From: Anastrepha obliqua
Lineage: Eukaryota > Arthropoda > Insecta > Diptera > Tephritidae
Direction: 5' to 3'
Length of the DNA stretch: 64,000 bases
Assembly: GCF_027943255.1 (NCBI RefSeq)
Contig: NC_072895.1
Location: 31,346,001-31,410,000, forward strand
Shown here piece by piece: positions 10,626 through 20,770 of the stretch. Under the pieces are notes generated by a model that searched no databases, was not told the DNA's origin, and worked only from the letters and a program-made list of their open reading frames with translations. The position numbers were made by a program, and so were the translations under genes. Position 1 is the stretch's first letter; each line of letters starts with the position of its first letter.

Positions 10626-11550
10626 CAGGTTAGATTATGAAATTTAAAAAAAAACTAGAGTTTTTATTTGTCATAAACAGAAACTTAACAGTGAAGGTCA
10701 ATTAGTTCGGGCTACTTTAACGTAGAGCTCCCATACAACTGATAATTCGGATATGAAATTACAGTGTGATAGTAATTTTTATTATCCGACATAAAAGAAA
10801 AACGAAATTGTATATATTTTTTCATTACTTTTTAACATTTTTGGATATAGTCTTTAAAAAGGATCCTCGAAAGGGCGAAGAAAAGGCTAGACCGGGTGCC
10901 CAACCGAAGGTTTTAGAAAAGAAAGGGTTAAGCAAATTTTCAAGTACCGTTATTTGAAAAATGATAGACCAACCATCAAAACCCTATTCTTGATTTTTTG
11001 TTTTTTTTTTATTTCATTTAACATTTAGTAATACTTGCATTTTAAAGCATACGAGTCCTTCGAATTGACGTTTAATTTATGTTTGCCAAACCAATAACAA
11101 CAAATGAATCTATTACAAATGCAGCAAAATACGTTTATGGATGAAGTGTCGTATGTTATCGCATGCTTCCCTTAGCTTGTTTGCTAACAAAATCCTCGCA
11201 TGCGTGGGTAAAAGAATGAGAAAAGGAGTCAAAAAATTCTAAGAAATTGAGAAAAGTGAATATGAAATGAAAACGACAGATGCCCGAAAATATGCTAAAC
11301 TACTAAACAATAAGCAACGACTGCATATCTATCAACAATGCGTAGCATGGAGCGCTGCGTGTTATCGTACCAACAAAGCAACTGCTGCTAATACTGCTTC
11401 TGAGTTGCGTATACGCCCCGTTGTGCAGCAACTTAGCCAACATGCGAAATGTAGATATGCGCGTACATGAAGATAATATAAAATAGACAACAACGCAACA
11501 GACAATAATAAAAACGTTGATGTTGTACGCTAAATGGATAATATATGTTG

Positions 11551-11570
11551 CAACAACAACAACAACAACA
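11551..11570. repeat. (CAA)n microsatellite
   Basis: Nearly seven perfect CAA units, followed by GTACGCATGT. Confidence 0.9.
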
Positions 11571-11846
11571 GTACGCATGTAAAAAAATGCAAATATACGA
11601 GCTAGAGTATGAAAGAATCAGAAATGAAAAGCATATGCAAAATTATTGAAGTACAAAAGAAGATTGAGCACATTGTGTGAGCGGGTTTTAAAAGGGTGGA
11701 GAGATTACAGGATTGCGATTTTTTATTATGATGATGTATACAGGGGGATTTGTGAATAAGCAGCAACGGAGCTGGGGATTTGTAGGTAGAAAGCAAGACA
11801 CAAATGTACTTCTATGGATATGTATTTATTTGGATGAGTGCGTGTA

Positions 11847-11863
11847 TGTGTGTGTGTGTGTGT
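11847..11863. repeat. (GT)n microsatellite
   Basis: An alternating G/T run of about eight units. Confidence 0.85.
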
Positions 11864-13419
11864 AAGTAACTAACCTGTGTTTGCGTGCATGCTGTGCGAT
11901 ACGCATAAATGTCTACGAAACTAATGGCATTCCTAAGATGGAAATTGGAATTGAAATTTATGAATTGCGCCAGACAATGCACTCAGGCGAATATGAATTT
12001 ATGCTGCTGCTGCTGCCAAGTGGATCGATTGTTATGAAGAAAAAACAGCAAAGTGCATTAAATGTGACGTACTTAACTTAAAAGAATGCAGTACAATACT
12101 AGATGTAAAATCTTAGCTAATGCCATTACTCAGTTTTCGTAAGTGGGAAAAATAGGAAAAGTTTTTCAAGTAATAAGCGAAACCAGCGCTTGATAGCCAT
12201 TGAAACAAAAAATGGTAAATGGCGTCGACAAATGTCAAAGGAAATTACGAAAAATATGCAAACATAAAATCCACAAAAGTTTTGCACAAACATGCGCCTT
12301 GACAATCGGAGGAAAACTTTTTGCTTTTTTTTTTACGTTTTATTGTGCACTTTCAGGCGCTTAGGCTGCTATTAGCACTTTGATGAAGTTTGTTTTTGTG
12401 CAATTGCCTTTTGTTATTTGCGCCAGTGGCAACAAATTATCTAATTAATCTTTGGGGAAATAAGGCATAAACGTAGGAATTAAAATCGCCGCGTCGCAAA
12501 AGCAAAGAAAAAAAACAAAACACAAAACAAAAAGCAATAACGAATTTATGTTGACGACACTTGGGAGCTTATAATGCCATTGCGGAGCGAAAAAAACACA
12601 AAGGCAATGAAGAAGTCATACCTCACAAATGCAAGAAGGTAAGCAGCGAGTTATAAGTGGAGTCTAAGCAATGCGAGAATACAATGACAAACGACAGTAA
12701 GTGGAAAGAACAGCGCAAGTAATGGAAATAAGTAGCGAGAAAGTGAAAATGCGCACCAAATGGACTTCAGTCAGCTAATGACCAATAAATTGATGGTGAA
12801 AGAATAAAGGACTAAATGTACTACGGCCTCTGAATGAATGGATTTCATAGAGCGCAAAAGGGGAAGAGCGAAAATTAATACCCAACGTAAACTTTTGATG
12901 GCATAACTCCCTGAAGTGCCGCCACTCAACAAGCGAAAGAGGGAAACAGGCAAAAAAGAAAGTGGTATAATACTAAACTTGCGCTTTCAGCTTATGGTGG
13001 GAGGCGGTGTCCTTTAAGAAGCCAATATTTACAACTAAACACAAAGGAGTGAATAGCAGCTGAAGGATACCAACTTGGAAATAGTACATTTTAAGTTTTT
13101 TTTAAGATTAATAATAAAAAGAAATTTTACAAGCAATATGATTTATTTTCGCACAAAATTCGTCATCATGCCTTATTATATATATATATAATTGGCGCGT
13201 ACACTTCTGTTATGTGTTTGGCCGAGCTCCTCCTTCTATTTGTGGTGTGCGTCTTGATGTTGTTCCACAAATGGAGGGACCTACAGTTTCAAGCCGACTC
13301 CGAACGGCAGATATTTTTATGAGGAGCTTTTTCATGGCAGAAATACACTCGGAGGTTTGCCATTGCCTGCCGAGGGGCGACCGCTATTAGAAAAATGTTT
13401 TTATTAATTTTGCTTTCAC

Positions 13420-13432
13420 CGAGATTCGAACC
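13420..13432 (-). promoter_or_regulatory. Pol III B box of SINE copy 1
   Basis: GGTTCGAATCTCG on the minus strand fits the B-box pattern GGTTCGANTCC with one change. It corresponds to the T-loop of the ancestral tRNA. Confidence 0.75.
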
Positions 13433-13473
13433 AACGACCTCTCTGTGAATTCCGAATGGTAATCACGCACCAA

Positions 13474-13485
13474 CCCATTCGGCTA
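13474..13485 (-). promoter_or_regulatory. Pol III A box of SINE copy 1
   Basis: TAGCCGAATGGG on the minus strand fits the A-box pattern TRGYNNARNNGG. It lies about 40 nt upstream of the B box at 13420-13432, which is normal tRNA spacing. Confidence 0.7.
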
Positions 13486-13623
13486 CGGCGGCCATGCCTT
13501 ATTGCCAAACATCAAAAAATGCATGAGGGGAAAAATAAACAAATCAATTCCAGGGAAACTTATTTGTATGCGAAAATAAAAGTAATAAAATCAGCTTAAA
13601 ATAATAAGTAAAATTGCAAAACA

Positions 13624-13872
13624 CAGTGCACTCTCTCTTAAGCTGACACCTAAGGGACTAAAAAATTTGTCCGCTAATGGTGTCCGCTTTCGAGAAAAGT
13701 ATAGAAAAAGTTATTAATATGTTATGGGAGGATGAACGTGTTGTAGGAGGGTTGTCCGCTCAGATGAAAAAATTTCAAAAAAATTCTTAAGGAGTTGTGG
13801 CATCTACTGAAAAAAGTCCGCTTATGGGAGGTGTATGCATAAGAGAGGTGTCCACAAGGAGAGAGTACACTG
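13624..13872. mobile_element. pogo/Tigger-like MITE, 249 bp
   Basis: The left end is CAGTGCACTCTCTCTTAAGC and the right end, reversed, is CAGTGTACTCTCTCCTTGTG; both continue inward to GACACCT. A TA follows the right end (13873-13874), and the left flank has CA where TA is expected, giving a one-base-decayed TA duplication. CAGT-starting inverted repeats with internal GTCCGCTTnnGGAGG blocks are typical of pogo/Tigger-type short elements. There is no coding capacity. A pogo-type transposase fragment is present at 34107-34340, but nothing shows that it mobilised this copy. Confidence 0.65.
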
Positions 13873-13952
13873 TATATGCTTAAACAGGTATCGAATTTTT
13901 AGGGTGTTCTATAAAATTTTTTTGTGGATTAATACACTATCCGATTTAAAGG

Positions 13953-14264
13953 TTGTATGGAAGTATAGAAGAATTATTTTATAATCATCACTGGAGTTCC
14001 AACAGGGCATTGCAGATTGAATATACTTCAGTGGAACTTTCAGGTGCTGTTGAAGAAAGGCTAAGCCGCCGAATATGTGCTGGCATTATGCACAGCACTA
14101 ATGCCAAGGCAGGGAAAACACTTGCGTTAATATGTTTTACCATAGGAGGAAATAGCACTCAAGTGAATAGAAGAAATACTAAAACAGTCTGTGTACATGA
14201 CGGGGATACAATAACTCTTTCAGGTCGCAGTGCTGAACTCTCTTATGGTTATAATATACAATAA
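13953..14264 (+). CDS. Unrecognised open frame, possible last exon or relic gene
   Basis: I do not recognise this protein. An open frame of about 103 codons begins with a TTG and has no internal stop; the only Met is central, so a true start is probably missing upstream. It has a balanced composition unlike the A/T noise around it: SVELSGAVEERLSRRI, then AGIMHSTNAKAGKTLALICF, then TVCVHDGDTITLSGRSAEL. The alternating hydrophobic pattern suggests beta strands. The TAA stop overlaps an AATAAA signal at 14260-14266. Possible AG acceptors lie upstream near 13887 and 13901. It could be a terminal exon of a host gene, a gene captured by a TE or an old relic. Confidence 0.35.
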   Translation: MYGSIEELFYNHHWSSNRALQIEYTSVELSGAVEERLSRRICAGIMHSTNAKAGKTLALICFTIGGNSTQVNRRNTKTVCVHDGDTITLSGRSAELSYGYNIQ

Positions 14265-14269
14265 ACAAT

Positions 14270-14600
14270 AGTGCTGCGTTACTTTTTGTTTATTTAACAG
14301 TTTTATTGCTATTTAAGATTTAAAAAATAAAGAAAACATAAAAAAATTAAATAAATTAAATAAATAAATGAATACACTTTACTGCAGCATGAACTTTTTT
14401 TCTGGTTATTCGATCAAACCAATTTTTTTTTAATTGCCCCATAGCTAACAAAGGAGTTTCTCTATTTTTCTAGGCTGGAAACGAGATATGGGTATTTGCA
14501 GTTCCAAAAATGAACCTTTTATAGAAAATTATTTTTAAATATTGCATATTCATAAATAACTGAAAAAGTCCAATGGTATAACCCGTATCAAATTTTGAGT
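14270..14600. other. AT-rich, no gene seen
   Basis: No recognisable feature except AT-rich repeats such as AAATAAATTAAATAAATAAATG near 14340-14370. It may include the 5' untranslated part of the mariner fragment that follows. Confidence 0.4.
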
Positions 14601-14606
14601 GAAAAA

Positions 14607-14870
14607 CGAAATTAAGTGCGCGGATGCATTCCGAATGTTGACTGTGTCATACGGAGAAGCTACGCTGCTTTGGACCAAAACAACGTTTATCGGTTGTATA
14701 AAATGTTCTCAGAAGGCCGAGAAGATGTGAACGACAAAAAGCGTACCGGACGCCCGAGCACTTCAACAACAGACGAAAAAATTGATTAAGTGAAGAAAAT
14801 AGTATTGACCAATCGTCGAATCGCCGTTAGAGATGTTGCTGAGGACCAAGGCTTGTTAAGAAAACTGGTG
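14607..14870 (+). pseudogene. Mariner (DD34D-type) transposase N-terminal fragment
   Basis: Plus strand, reading across frameshifts: NEIKCADAFRMLTVSYGEAT, then DQNNVYRLYKMFSEGREDVN, then KKRTGRPSTSTTDEKID, a stop, and VKKIVLTNRRIAVRDVAED. This is the double helix-turn-helix DNA-binding domain of mariner transposases; the GRPS/T motif between the two helices is the AT-hook-like linker. Sequence after 14870 loses similarity, so the catalytic domain is absent. The family resembles the SETMAR-type annotations common in insect genomes; it could belong to the same family as the element at 43975-45110. Confidence 0.65.
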
Positions 14871-15136
14871 TGCATAAATCCTTTGAGAGAAATTATAAAT
14901 TTGCGTTGCAATGGTTGAAGTCGATCAAGCCGTAGATTTCGAGATATTTCATTGCAAAATTTAAATTCCGTCAAAATTGCGGTTTCCGTAAATTTAACAC
15001 TAGAAAAATCAGCACATCAGAGTAAAGTAAAAATCTGTCAGGTAGGTTTGTAACTGGGCAGCATAGAATAGTTGCTCGCAATCAACCGTCCCGCTACGAA
15101 TGTTCATACTTTTGTACAAGAGAAAAATATAATGAA

Positions 15137-16658
15137 GGGGTAGTCAGAGGCCCGAAAAAATTTCGATTTTCAATAATATTTTTTTGCTAGTCAGTTGCTT
15201 TATTTTACAAAAAGAAAAACGAACCATTAAAAAATCATGTTTCGACTTGACTGTTTCGACTTGACTTTAGCAAAATTTCAAAACAAAAAATTAATAATTG
15301 TAAAAATTATCGCTGTTTTTGTGGAGCCCGTTTCTCCAGAAGTCCCTTGCGGTGACCATCATAAGTCTTGGACAATCGGACAAGAGAAACTAGCTTTATT
15401 AATAGATAATCTTGTGCCTGATTGAAGCTTTTGTTTTTCAAAATTAACAAAGTGGAGGCGTCAGGAAATATTTTTCAGATTTTCGAGAAAAAAACCAACA
15501 GTTAATTGTTAAAAAAAATTTTAATTTTTGAAAAAAAAATTTCCTCAATCAGACACAAATTATTTGTGTTTTTCAAAAGCAGTATAAATCTTATTGACAT
15601 CTACTAAGCGATTTTTAATTTTTAAGTTACAGTGATCACGAGTTCAATAAACATAGTTTAAAAAAAAAAAACGCATTTAAAGTCTTGCTATCGATTTATG
15701 TAGAGTTATACGAATTATTTAATTACTTACACTGTGTCATCTATTCCTGGGCCATATAACAGTTCTTCAGCTGTCATAGCAGCTTCCAAAATATCGAATT
15801 TCTGTTGCCTACGTAGAATTTTACCTTCTCCACTTTTATACGTGCAGCATCAATTTTTTCAGCATACGATCGCTATGGAGCGCACGAGCGCCTTATGTTA
15901 ATTGTTTAAGGGGGAACGCCATTGTGGGGGGGAATGATAATTCGAGGATCGCACGAAAAGCAATTTATTATATACATGTATTAAACTATGTTGATGTAAA
16001 TTTTTATTAAAAAATATTGAAAATTGAAAAATTTCTGTAAATAAATGACGTCATCTGGTGGCAGCGATACAGCAATGAATAATCATCTGAAAACAAAAAA
16101 CAAAAATTGTATTAATCTACACAATAGTGGCTATCGTTGTACGTAGTGGTGATTTTAATTTCGATGTGTGTTTTTCACCATTTTTTTGATTTTCAACAGG
16201 CCCAAAAAAACAGTTATTTTCAAAATTTTGAAAATCGGCTACTTACAACGATAGCCAATGCGATAACAAAAATTTTGAAAAAAAGAAAATTAAAATCGGT
16301 TCATTAGTCTTCGAGATCGTTGCCACCGTACCAAAAACAGCGTTTCGAGAAAAACGCGTTTGAAATAAACTATCGTATCGCTCACTTAAGAGCACATAGA
16401 ATCGGGAACAAAGCGAATTTCGCTTTAAAATTTTTACCACATTTTCTTGAGTAGTCATACTAAAAATTTATGCAAAAAAAAAAAACAGTCGATTTTTTTT
16501 TTTTTTAACTTTCACAGTGGCATTCCCCCAAAACAACTCGAAAAGTATTTGTCGGATTCACTTCAAATTTTCACAAAATATTTCTAAGATATTATACTTT
16601 AAGAAAATGCAAAAACAAAAAATACAATTTTTTGAAAATTCTGACTACCCCTAACCCC
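15137..16658. mobile_element. F3 family, copy 1: terminal-inverted-repeat element, about 1.5 kb
   Basis: The left end reads GGGGTAGTCAGAGGCCCGAA and the right end, reversed, GGGGTTAGGGGTAGTCAGAA; the shared core GGGGTAGTCAGA continues into an A/T-rich block. About 105 bp from the right end recurs at 49127-49236, where it directly follows TTAA. The TTAA is not conserved at either end of this copy, so it is older. The interior is AT-rich with no recognisable transposase, but it contains an 18-bp inverted repeat, one mismatch (GGCTATCGTTGTACGTAG at 16131-16148; partner at 16240-16257). It is probably non-autonomous, perhaps of the same TTAA-using superfamily as F1 and F2. Confidence 0.5.
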
Positions 16659-16659
16659 T

Positions 16660-17110
16660 GGATAATTATTAATTTACATATAAGCATAATATTACCTAAG
16701 TTGTTTTAAAATATAGGCAAGTCAAAGACAAAAACTCAAAAGCTAAGCAAGACCAAGATTTGGCACACTCATTTTCCTTCCCTCTGCCTCTTTTCATCAA
16801 ATCTTAACCTCTGTATACACCCATAGCCGGTTGCCAATAAAAAGGTATAAAATGAAAAAATCAACAAAAATTGTTTAAAAGAAATAAACCCGAAGTGGAG
16901 GCCACTTTTACAAGCACGGCAACTACTAAAGCACGACATTTGTAAAAACCAAAAACAGCAAATCAAGTGAGCTAAACAAAAAAAAGTTGCCAAGTTCTTG
17001 GATTGAAATGTTTATTTACATACATATACATGTATATACATTCACACATATACAAGTGCATGCAAGTTAACCCTGCCAAGAATTTTGTGTCTTATCTATA
17101 AAAGGAATAT
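16660..17110. other. Intergenic, no gene seen
   Basis: No recognised gene. It contains a TATACA/CATATA-rich patch near 17015-17055. The minus-strand open frame 16769-16993 is Cys/Phe-rich without a known motif. Confidence 0.4.
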
Positions 17111-17159
17111 TCCGCGATTGGTCTCCATGGGGTGCAATGCGACACATTCGAATCGAATT

Positions 17160-18155
17160 CGAAATCGAAACTTGGCAGGAAATTAAACATCGAAGAACGG
17201 GCAAGCAAAGCAGAAATTGCTTTATAAGCCTAAAAACGCATGCTTGGAAGAAGATGGGGTCTTCAACCTAAGCATACATTTTGGCTGTATAAGGCGGTTA
17301 TACGACCAATTTTATCGACGGCAACCATGAGTGCATTTGGGTTAAATGAAGCGGGTCGCTGGGGAGAAAAAACTTATCGTCAGTCTATTACTGCAACAAA
17401 TTCAGTACACCTCGCAGAGGACAGCGTCCTAACGGTAACATTCAATAGGAACTTTGGCACTCTCTTTCCATCTAAGGAAGAATGGAATAGAGGATTCTCT
17501 CTAAACAACTTCGACACTACAGTCTATACAGAGGGCAGTAAAACGGATTGTGGTGTTGGAGCTGGTATATATTCTCATAGACTTGGAATTGAAAAATCTG
17601 TGCGTCTCCCTAATACCAGCAGCGTCTTCCAAGCGGAAGTACTAGCAATTGGGGAAGCCTGTAGGTTACTAATCGCAGATTTCTCTTTTAAGGGCAATAT
17701 CGCTATTCTTTCGGATAGCCAAGCTGCAATCAAGGCACTGGGCGCGACTATAACAACCTCTAAAGTGGTGGAACAAAGTAGGAATAGCCTCACCACCTTG
17801 AGTGAAAACCACAAAGTAACCTTAACTTGGGTCCCGAGACACCGGAACATTGAAGGTAATGAAAAAGCAGATGAACTGGCAAGAAAGGGCTCTGCCATGA
17901 ATAACGCTATTGCAGAATCGGTATTCACACCATGAGGTGCAGTCAAGAATGCAATTTCCCTTAAATATCTTCGAATCGCAGATTGTGGATGGAGAGATCA
18001 GATGAAATACGAAATTAGCAGGACGTTATGGCTCACCTACAACCTCAAGCAATCATCGACATTGATAAACATGGATCGACGAGACGCCTGTAGACCAAAG
18101 GCACTAATAACTGGCTTCTGGTCTATCGGAGAACAAGCCGCCAAAATGGGCTTTT
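17160..18155 (+). mobile_element. R1/LOA-like LINE 3' part: RT thumb, RNase H and tail
   Basis: Plus strand. From 17180, LNIEERASKAEIAL and, in frame from 17240, MLGRRWGLQPKHTFWLYKAV are the thumb region. The 231-codon frame 17240-17935 then encodes a complete RNase H: VYTEGSKTDCGVGAG, VFQAEVLAIGEACRLL, AILSDSQAAIKAL and TWVPRHRNIEGNEKADELAR. The first catalytic Asp of the YTDGSK motif is Glu here. After the TGA at 17933 the frame continues with NAISLKYLRIADCGWRDQMK and ITGFWSIGEQAAKMG, then breaks off before the zinc knuckle. The RT palm is missing. One of the better preserved LINE fragments in the window. Confidence 0.8.
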
Positions 18156-18439
18156 TGTTGTTTTAATTTTTGTTTATCACGTAGTTTGCTTGCGCATTCA
18201 GTTTAACTTTTTCCTGCTGCATATTAATATACTCTTTGAGTGTCGTCTGTGTTCTTTACTACTCAATGCTTTACAATATTTTGAATACCTTTTATGTAAA
18301 TATATTAATAAATAGCAGAGCATCGTAGGTGTACCCTTGTCGGCCACCCATTTCTACTTTCCCAAATCCAGAGACGCATTCAATTTATTTTGGTTCTTCG
18401 AGTACTTTCAGTTATTTAGGTATTAAACTTTTTTAATTC
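18156..18439. other. Spacer, nothing recognised
   Basis: AT-rich DNA between two LINE fragments of opposite orientation. Confidence 0.4.
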
Positions 18440-18800
18440 ATTATCTCTTATTCCATACATTTTTAGTTACTCTGGCAGTATTTCCCTTTCTATGGTTTCG
18501 AAAGCTTCTTTGAAGTCTAAAAATACAGCCATCATTTTAGTTTGCCTCTCCATACTTTTCCAATCGTTTATTCGACAGTCTACTGCAGTTTCGCATGCAT
18601 ATTTGGTTCTGATAGCAGATTGGAATTTTGAGGGTAGGTTATTATTTTCCATATGTTTTTCAAGCTGTTTAAGTTTTTAAGTCATTAACACCTTTCTCAA
18701 GCAGTTTTCTAAGGCTTTTAAGCCATTGATTGACGTGAATTCCCCGCATTTATTTGTACCTAATTTTTTCACTGAATCTTTCCACGATTTTTGAAACGTA
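18440..18800 (-). pseudogene. LINE reverse transcriptase palm fragment
   Basis: On the minus strand the frame 18652-18467 reads LPSKFQSAIRTKYACETAVD, then TKMMAVFLDFKEAFETIERE. The family pattern is QSGFRxxHSCETAL...VAVFLDFKRAFETIDR, and the first catalytic Asp of motif A (FLDF) is kept. Upstream to about 18800 degraded sequence is consistent with the N-terminal RT fingers. The remainder, including the FADD box, is absent. A CR1/Jockey-like RT is likely. Confidence 0.7.
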
Positions 18801-19009
18801 ATGACTCTGCATTGTATCAGGTACTGTCACAATATTTCGATAAAAGAAATTTAAATAATAAAATTTTCACGGCATTTATAATAGAAAACATAATTAATAA
18901 ATGTTTTTTTGAAGTGAAATTTCTTTACGCGCGTCAGAGTATAATTTCAATGCCGCGACACACGAGATAGCGTTACGAAAACCGTCACAAAATGTATAAG
19001 CTTACGGCG

Positions 19010-19836
19010 CACACTGGGGATTTTGCGGAAAAAAGTCGAATTTGCGACATACCACCTACGCAATGTTTAATGGTATTTCTAAATTCCAGAATAGAACCAA
19101 CAATAAAATCAAAAAGAATTACTAAACTCCGACTTACAGTTTTTTTTATAGATATGTCAAAAGTATAATTTTTTTATAGTATTGAACTGACTTAGAAAAA
19201 ACTTCAAAGCCCAAGGTGTTTTTTTTTTCTTTTTGCTTGAGCCGACTTCCAATTTTTTATTTTTCATTTAGGGTACGATATTTTTATATATTTTAGCCGG
19301 AAGAACAAAAGCTGTAAAGCATTTGATTATCTATTTATAATTAATTTTACGAAAAAAAAAAATCATATTCCTTCATATTCTTGGATCTGCAAGTTGAGCT
19401 ACATTTACCTACGGTTAGAAACTAGTATCAACGTGTTGCTTAATAACGTCTCTTTCAGTTTTAATCAATTGCGGGTGCCACCAGGCGCCACTGATTATTT
19501 TTTGGCAATGATAATAACTAAACGCTTTCTAGTGTGTGCATAATGATAACGAAACACTTTTAATTTTGTTTTGACATTTTGAGGGTAATTCAGAATTATG
19601 AACTTACATGTATCCTGTGCGTAAATATTTGCTGGCTTATATTAATAAAAAAAAACAAAAAAAAAAAAAAATTATGAATTAAAAAAAAAAAAAATTTTTT
19701 TAATTTTTTTTAAAAGTAGTTTTTAGACATGTTCTTTTCATACACAAATATATACAACTTCGTTAGTAGTAAAAATGTAAATATTTTTTGGGATGTATAC
19801 TTTTTTCCGCATCTCTGTACAAAAATCCCCAGTGAT
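19010..19836. mobile_element. Possible Transib-like non-autonomous element, 827 bp
   Basis: The left end CACACTGGGGATTTTGCGG and the right end, reversed, ATCACTGGGGATTTTTGT share CACTGGGGATTTT; a second shared block GCGGAAAAAAGT follows on both sides, separated by 11 extra bases on the right. The segment is flanked by CGGCG at 19005-19009 and 19837-19841. A 5-bp GC-rich duplication and a CACNNTG-like end are features of Transib elements. No transposase is visible; the interior is AT-rich. The terminal repeat is seen directly; the superfamily is a guess from the target size and heptamer-like end. Confidence 0.45.
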
Positions 19837-19841
19837 CGGCG

Positions 19842-20150
19842 TACAAGCTATTCTCTTTGCCCGCTTTGTGCTAAGCTTCGTAGTCTCCCCACTCTGTTGT
19901 CGACCGCTTGCCACTCAGCGGTGCTTGGTAGTCTTCCCTCTCGCTAGATGCGTATTACAGAGTGTACACAGACTATATACACTAATACTATTCCATATAC
20001 TGCAGCCTACGGCATATGTCATATGGTGACATCCGTATACATGAGCGTGATATTACAGGGGCGAGGAGACGCAGACGCCAAGACACGTAGAAAACGACGC
20101 AGACTTGTGTAGTTCACATGTTCATCAAAATTATTATTAAATAATATTTA
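19842..20150. other. Less AT-rich spacer, no gene seen
   Basis: GC content rises here, and overlapping plus-strand frames (19729-20029) are open, but the peptides are Cys/Leu-rich without a known motif. No RNA gene recognised. Confidence 0.4.
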
Positions 20151-20153
20151 ATA

Positions 20154-20534
20154 AAAGGTGGTTAAATTTCAAGGCCCGGTGTCGATTTTGTGATAAAATG
20201 CAATTTTTTTAAGAAATTCTTGTCATTTCTCTTTATTATGATAATACTGGTATGGCTGAATTACGTGTAAAATAAAATATCGGCCAAATGGCCGCCGCGG
20301 CCTCAGCGGCACACCTCTATCCGATGGTCCAAATTTTCGATGACGCTGAGGCATAATTGAGGTTCTATGCTGTTAATGTGTCCAATTATCTCATCCTTAA
20401 GCTCTTGAATTGTTGCTGGCTTATCGACGTACACCTCTTCTTTCAAATAACCTCAAAGAAAGAAGTCCAACGGTGTTGTTGACGTTTAGGTGTGGTTCAC
20501 ATTCAACATCGGCCCTTGAAATTTAACCACCCTT
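20154..20534 (-). mobile_element. DD41D mariner MITE, 381 bp internal-deletion derivative
   Basis: TA duplications at 20152-20153 and 20535-20536 flank inverted ends: left AAAAGGTGGTTAAATTTCAA, right, reversed, AAGGGTGGTTAAATTTCAAG. The inside, on the minus strand, is the C-terminal coding part of a DD41D transposase (AINSRAxxLKDEI-type region, then a tail with a GGH-like end near 20285-20300), plus a 5' end with the TGTGAACCACACCTAAAC sequence also present in the copy at 32964-33897. Most of the gene is therefore deleted while both ends survive, which is how MITEs arise. It shares its ends with the 934-bp copy at 32964-33897. Confidence 0.8.
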
Positions 20535-20770
20535 TATTTAAATATATATTCAGTGAAAGTGAAGTTAAAATTTGCAAATTAATTTCCAGTTAGAACAGGT
20601 ATGTATTGATAATTTTTTATAAATATACTATGTCAAATTTAGTATCTATAGGAAGAAATTAAATACCAGTATATTGTGATTATAAAAGGTCTATCTTACA
20701 CAGTTCACAGGTACTGGAAAAACTGCTGTGCCTTACTAAACCCTATTTGACATCAGTAATTTGAGTATTT

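Larger units (their letters stand above)
10626..13166. other. Long stretch without recognisable genes; microsatellites
   Basis: About 2.5 kb in which no TE domain or gene could be identified. It contains (CAA)n at 11551-11570 and (GT)n at 11847-11863. Open frames at 10766-10957, 11267-11470 and 11881-12081 have no recognisable motifs or splice context. The base composition is less extreme than in the surrounding TE-rich DNA, so this may be unique intergenic or intronic host sequence. Confidence 0.5.
13178..13492 (-). mobile_element. tRNA-derived SINE, copy 1, with 11-bp target duplication
   Basis: Read on the minus strand, the element begins GCCGCCGTAGCCGAATGGG, a tRNA-like 5' end. A good A box, TAGCCGAATGGG (13474-13485), and a B box, GGTTCGAATCTCG (13420-13432), make an internal RNA polymerase III promoter. 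A tRNA-unrelated body of about 220 bp follows, with a TA-rich tail at 13178-13195. The element is flanked by a perfect 11-bp direct repeat CATGCCTTATT (13167-13177 and 13493-13503), as expected from LINE-driven retroposition. Further copies are at 27152-27426, 38222-38534 and 58438-58742. The body has a long open frame on the minus strand, which is a likely source of false protein predictions. Confidence 0.85.

Noticed and set aside
13420..13492. A tRNA gene on the minus strand
   Set aside because: A and B boxes are present, but the segment is the head of a dispersed SINE with a target duplication, and no proper acceptor-stem closure is visible.
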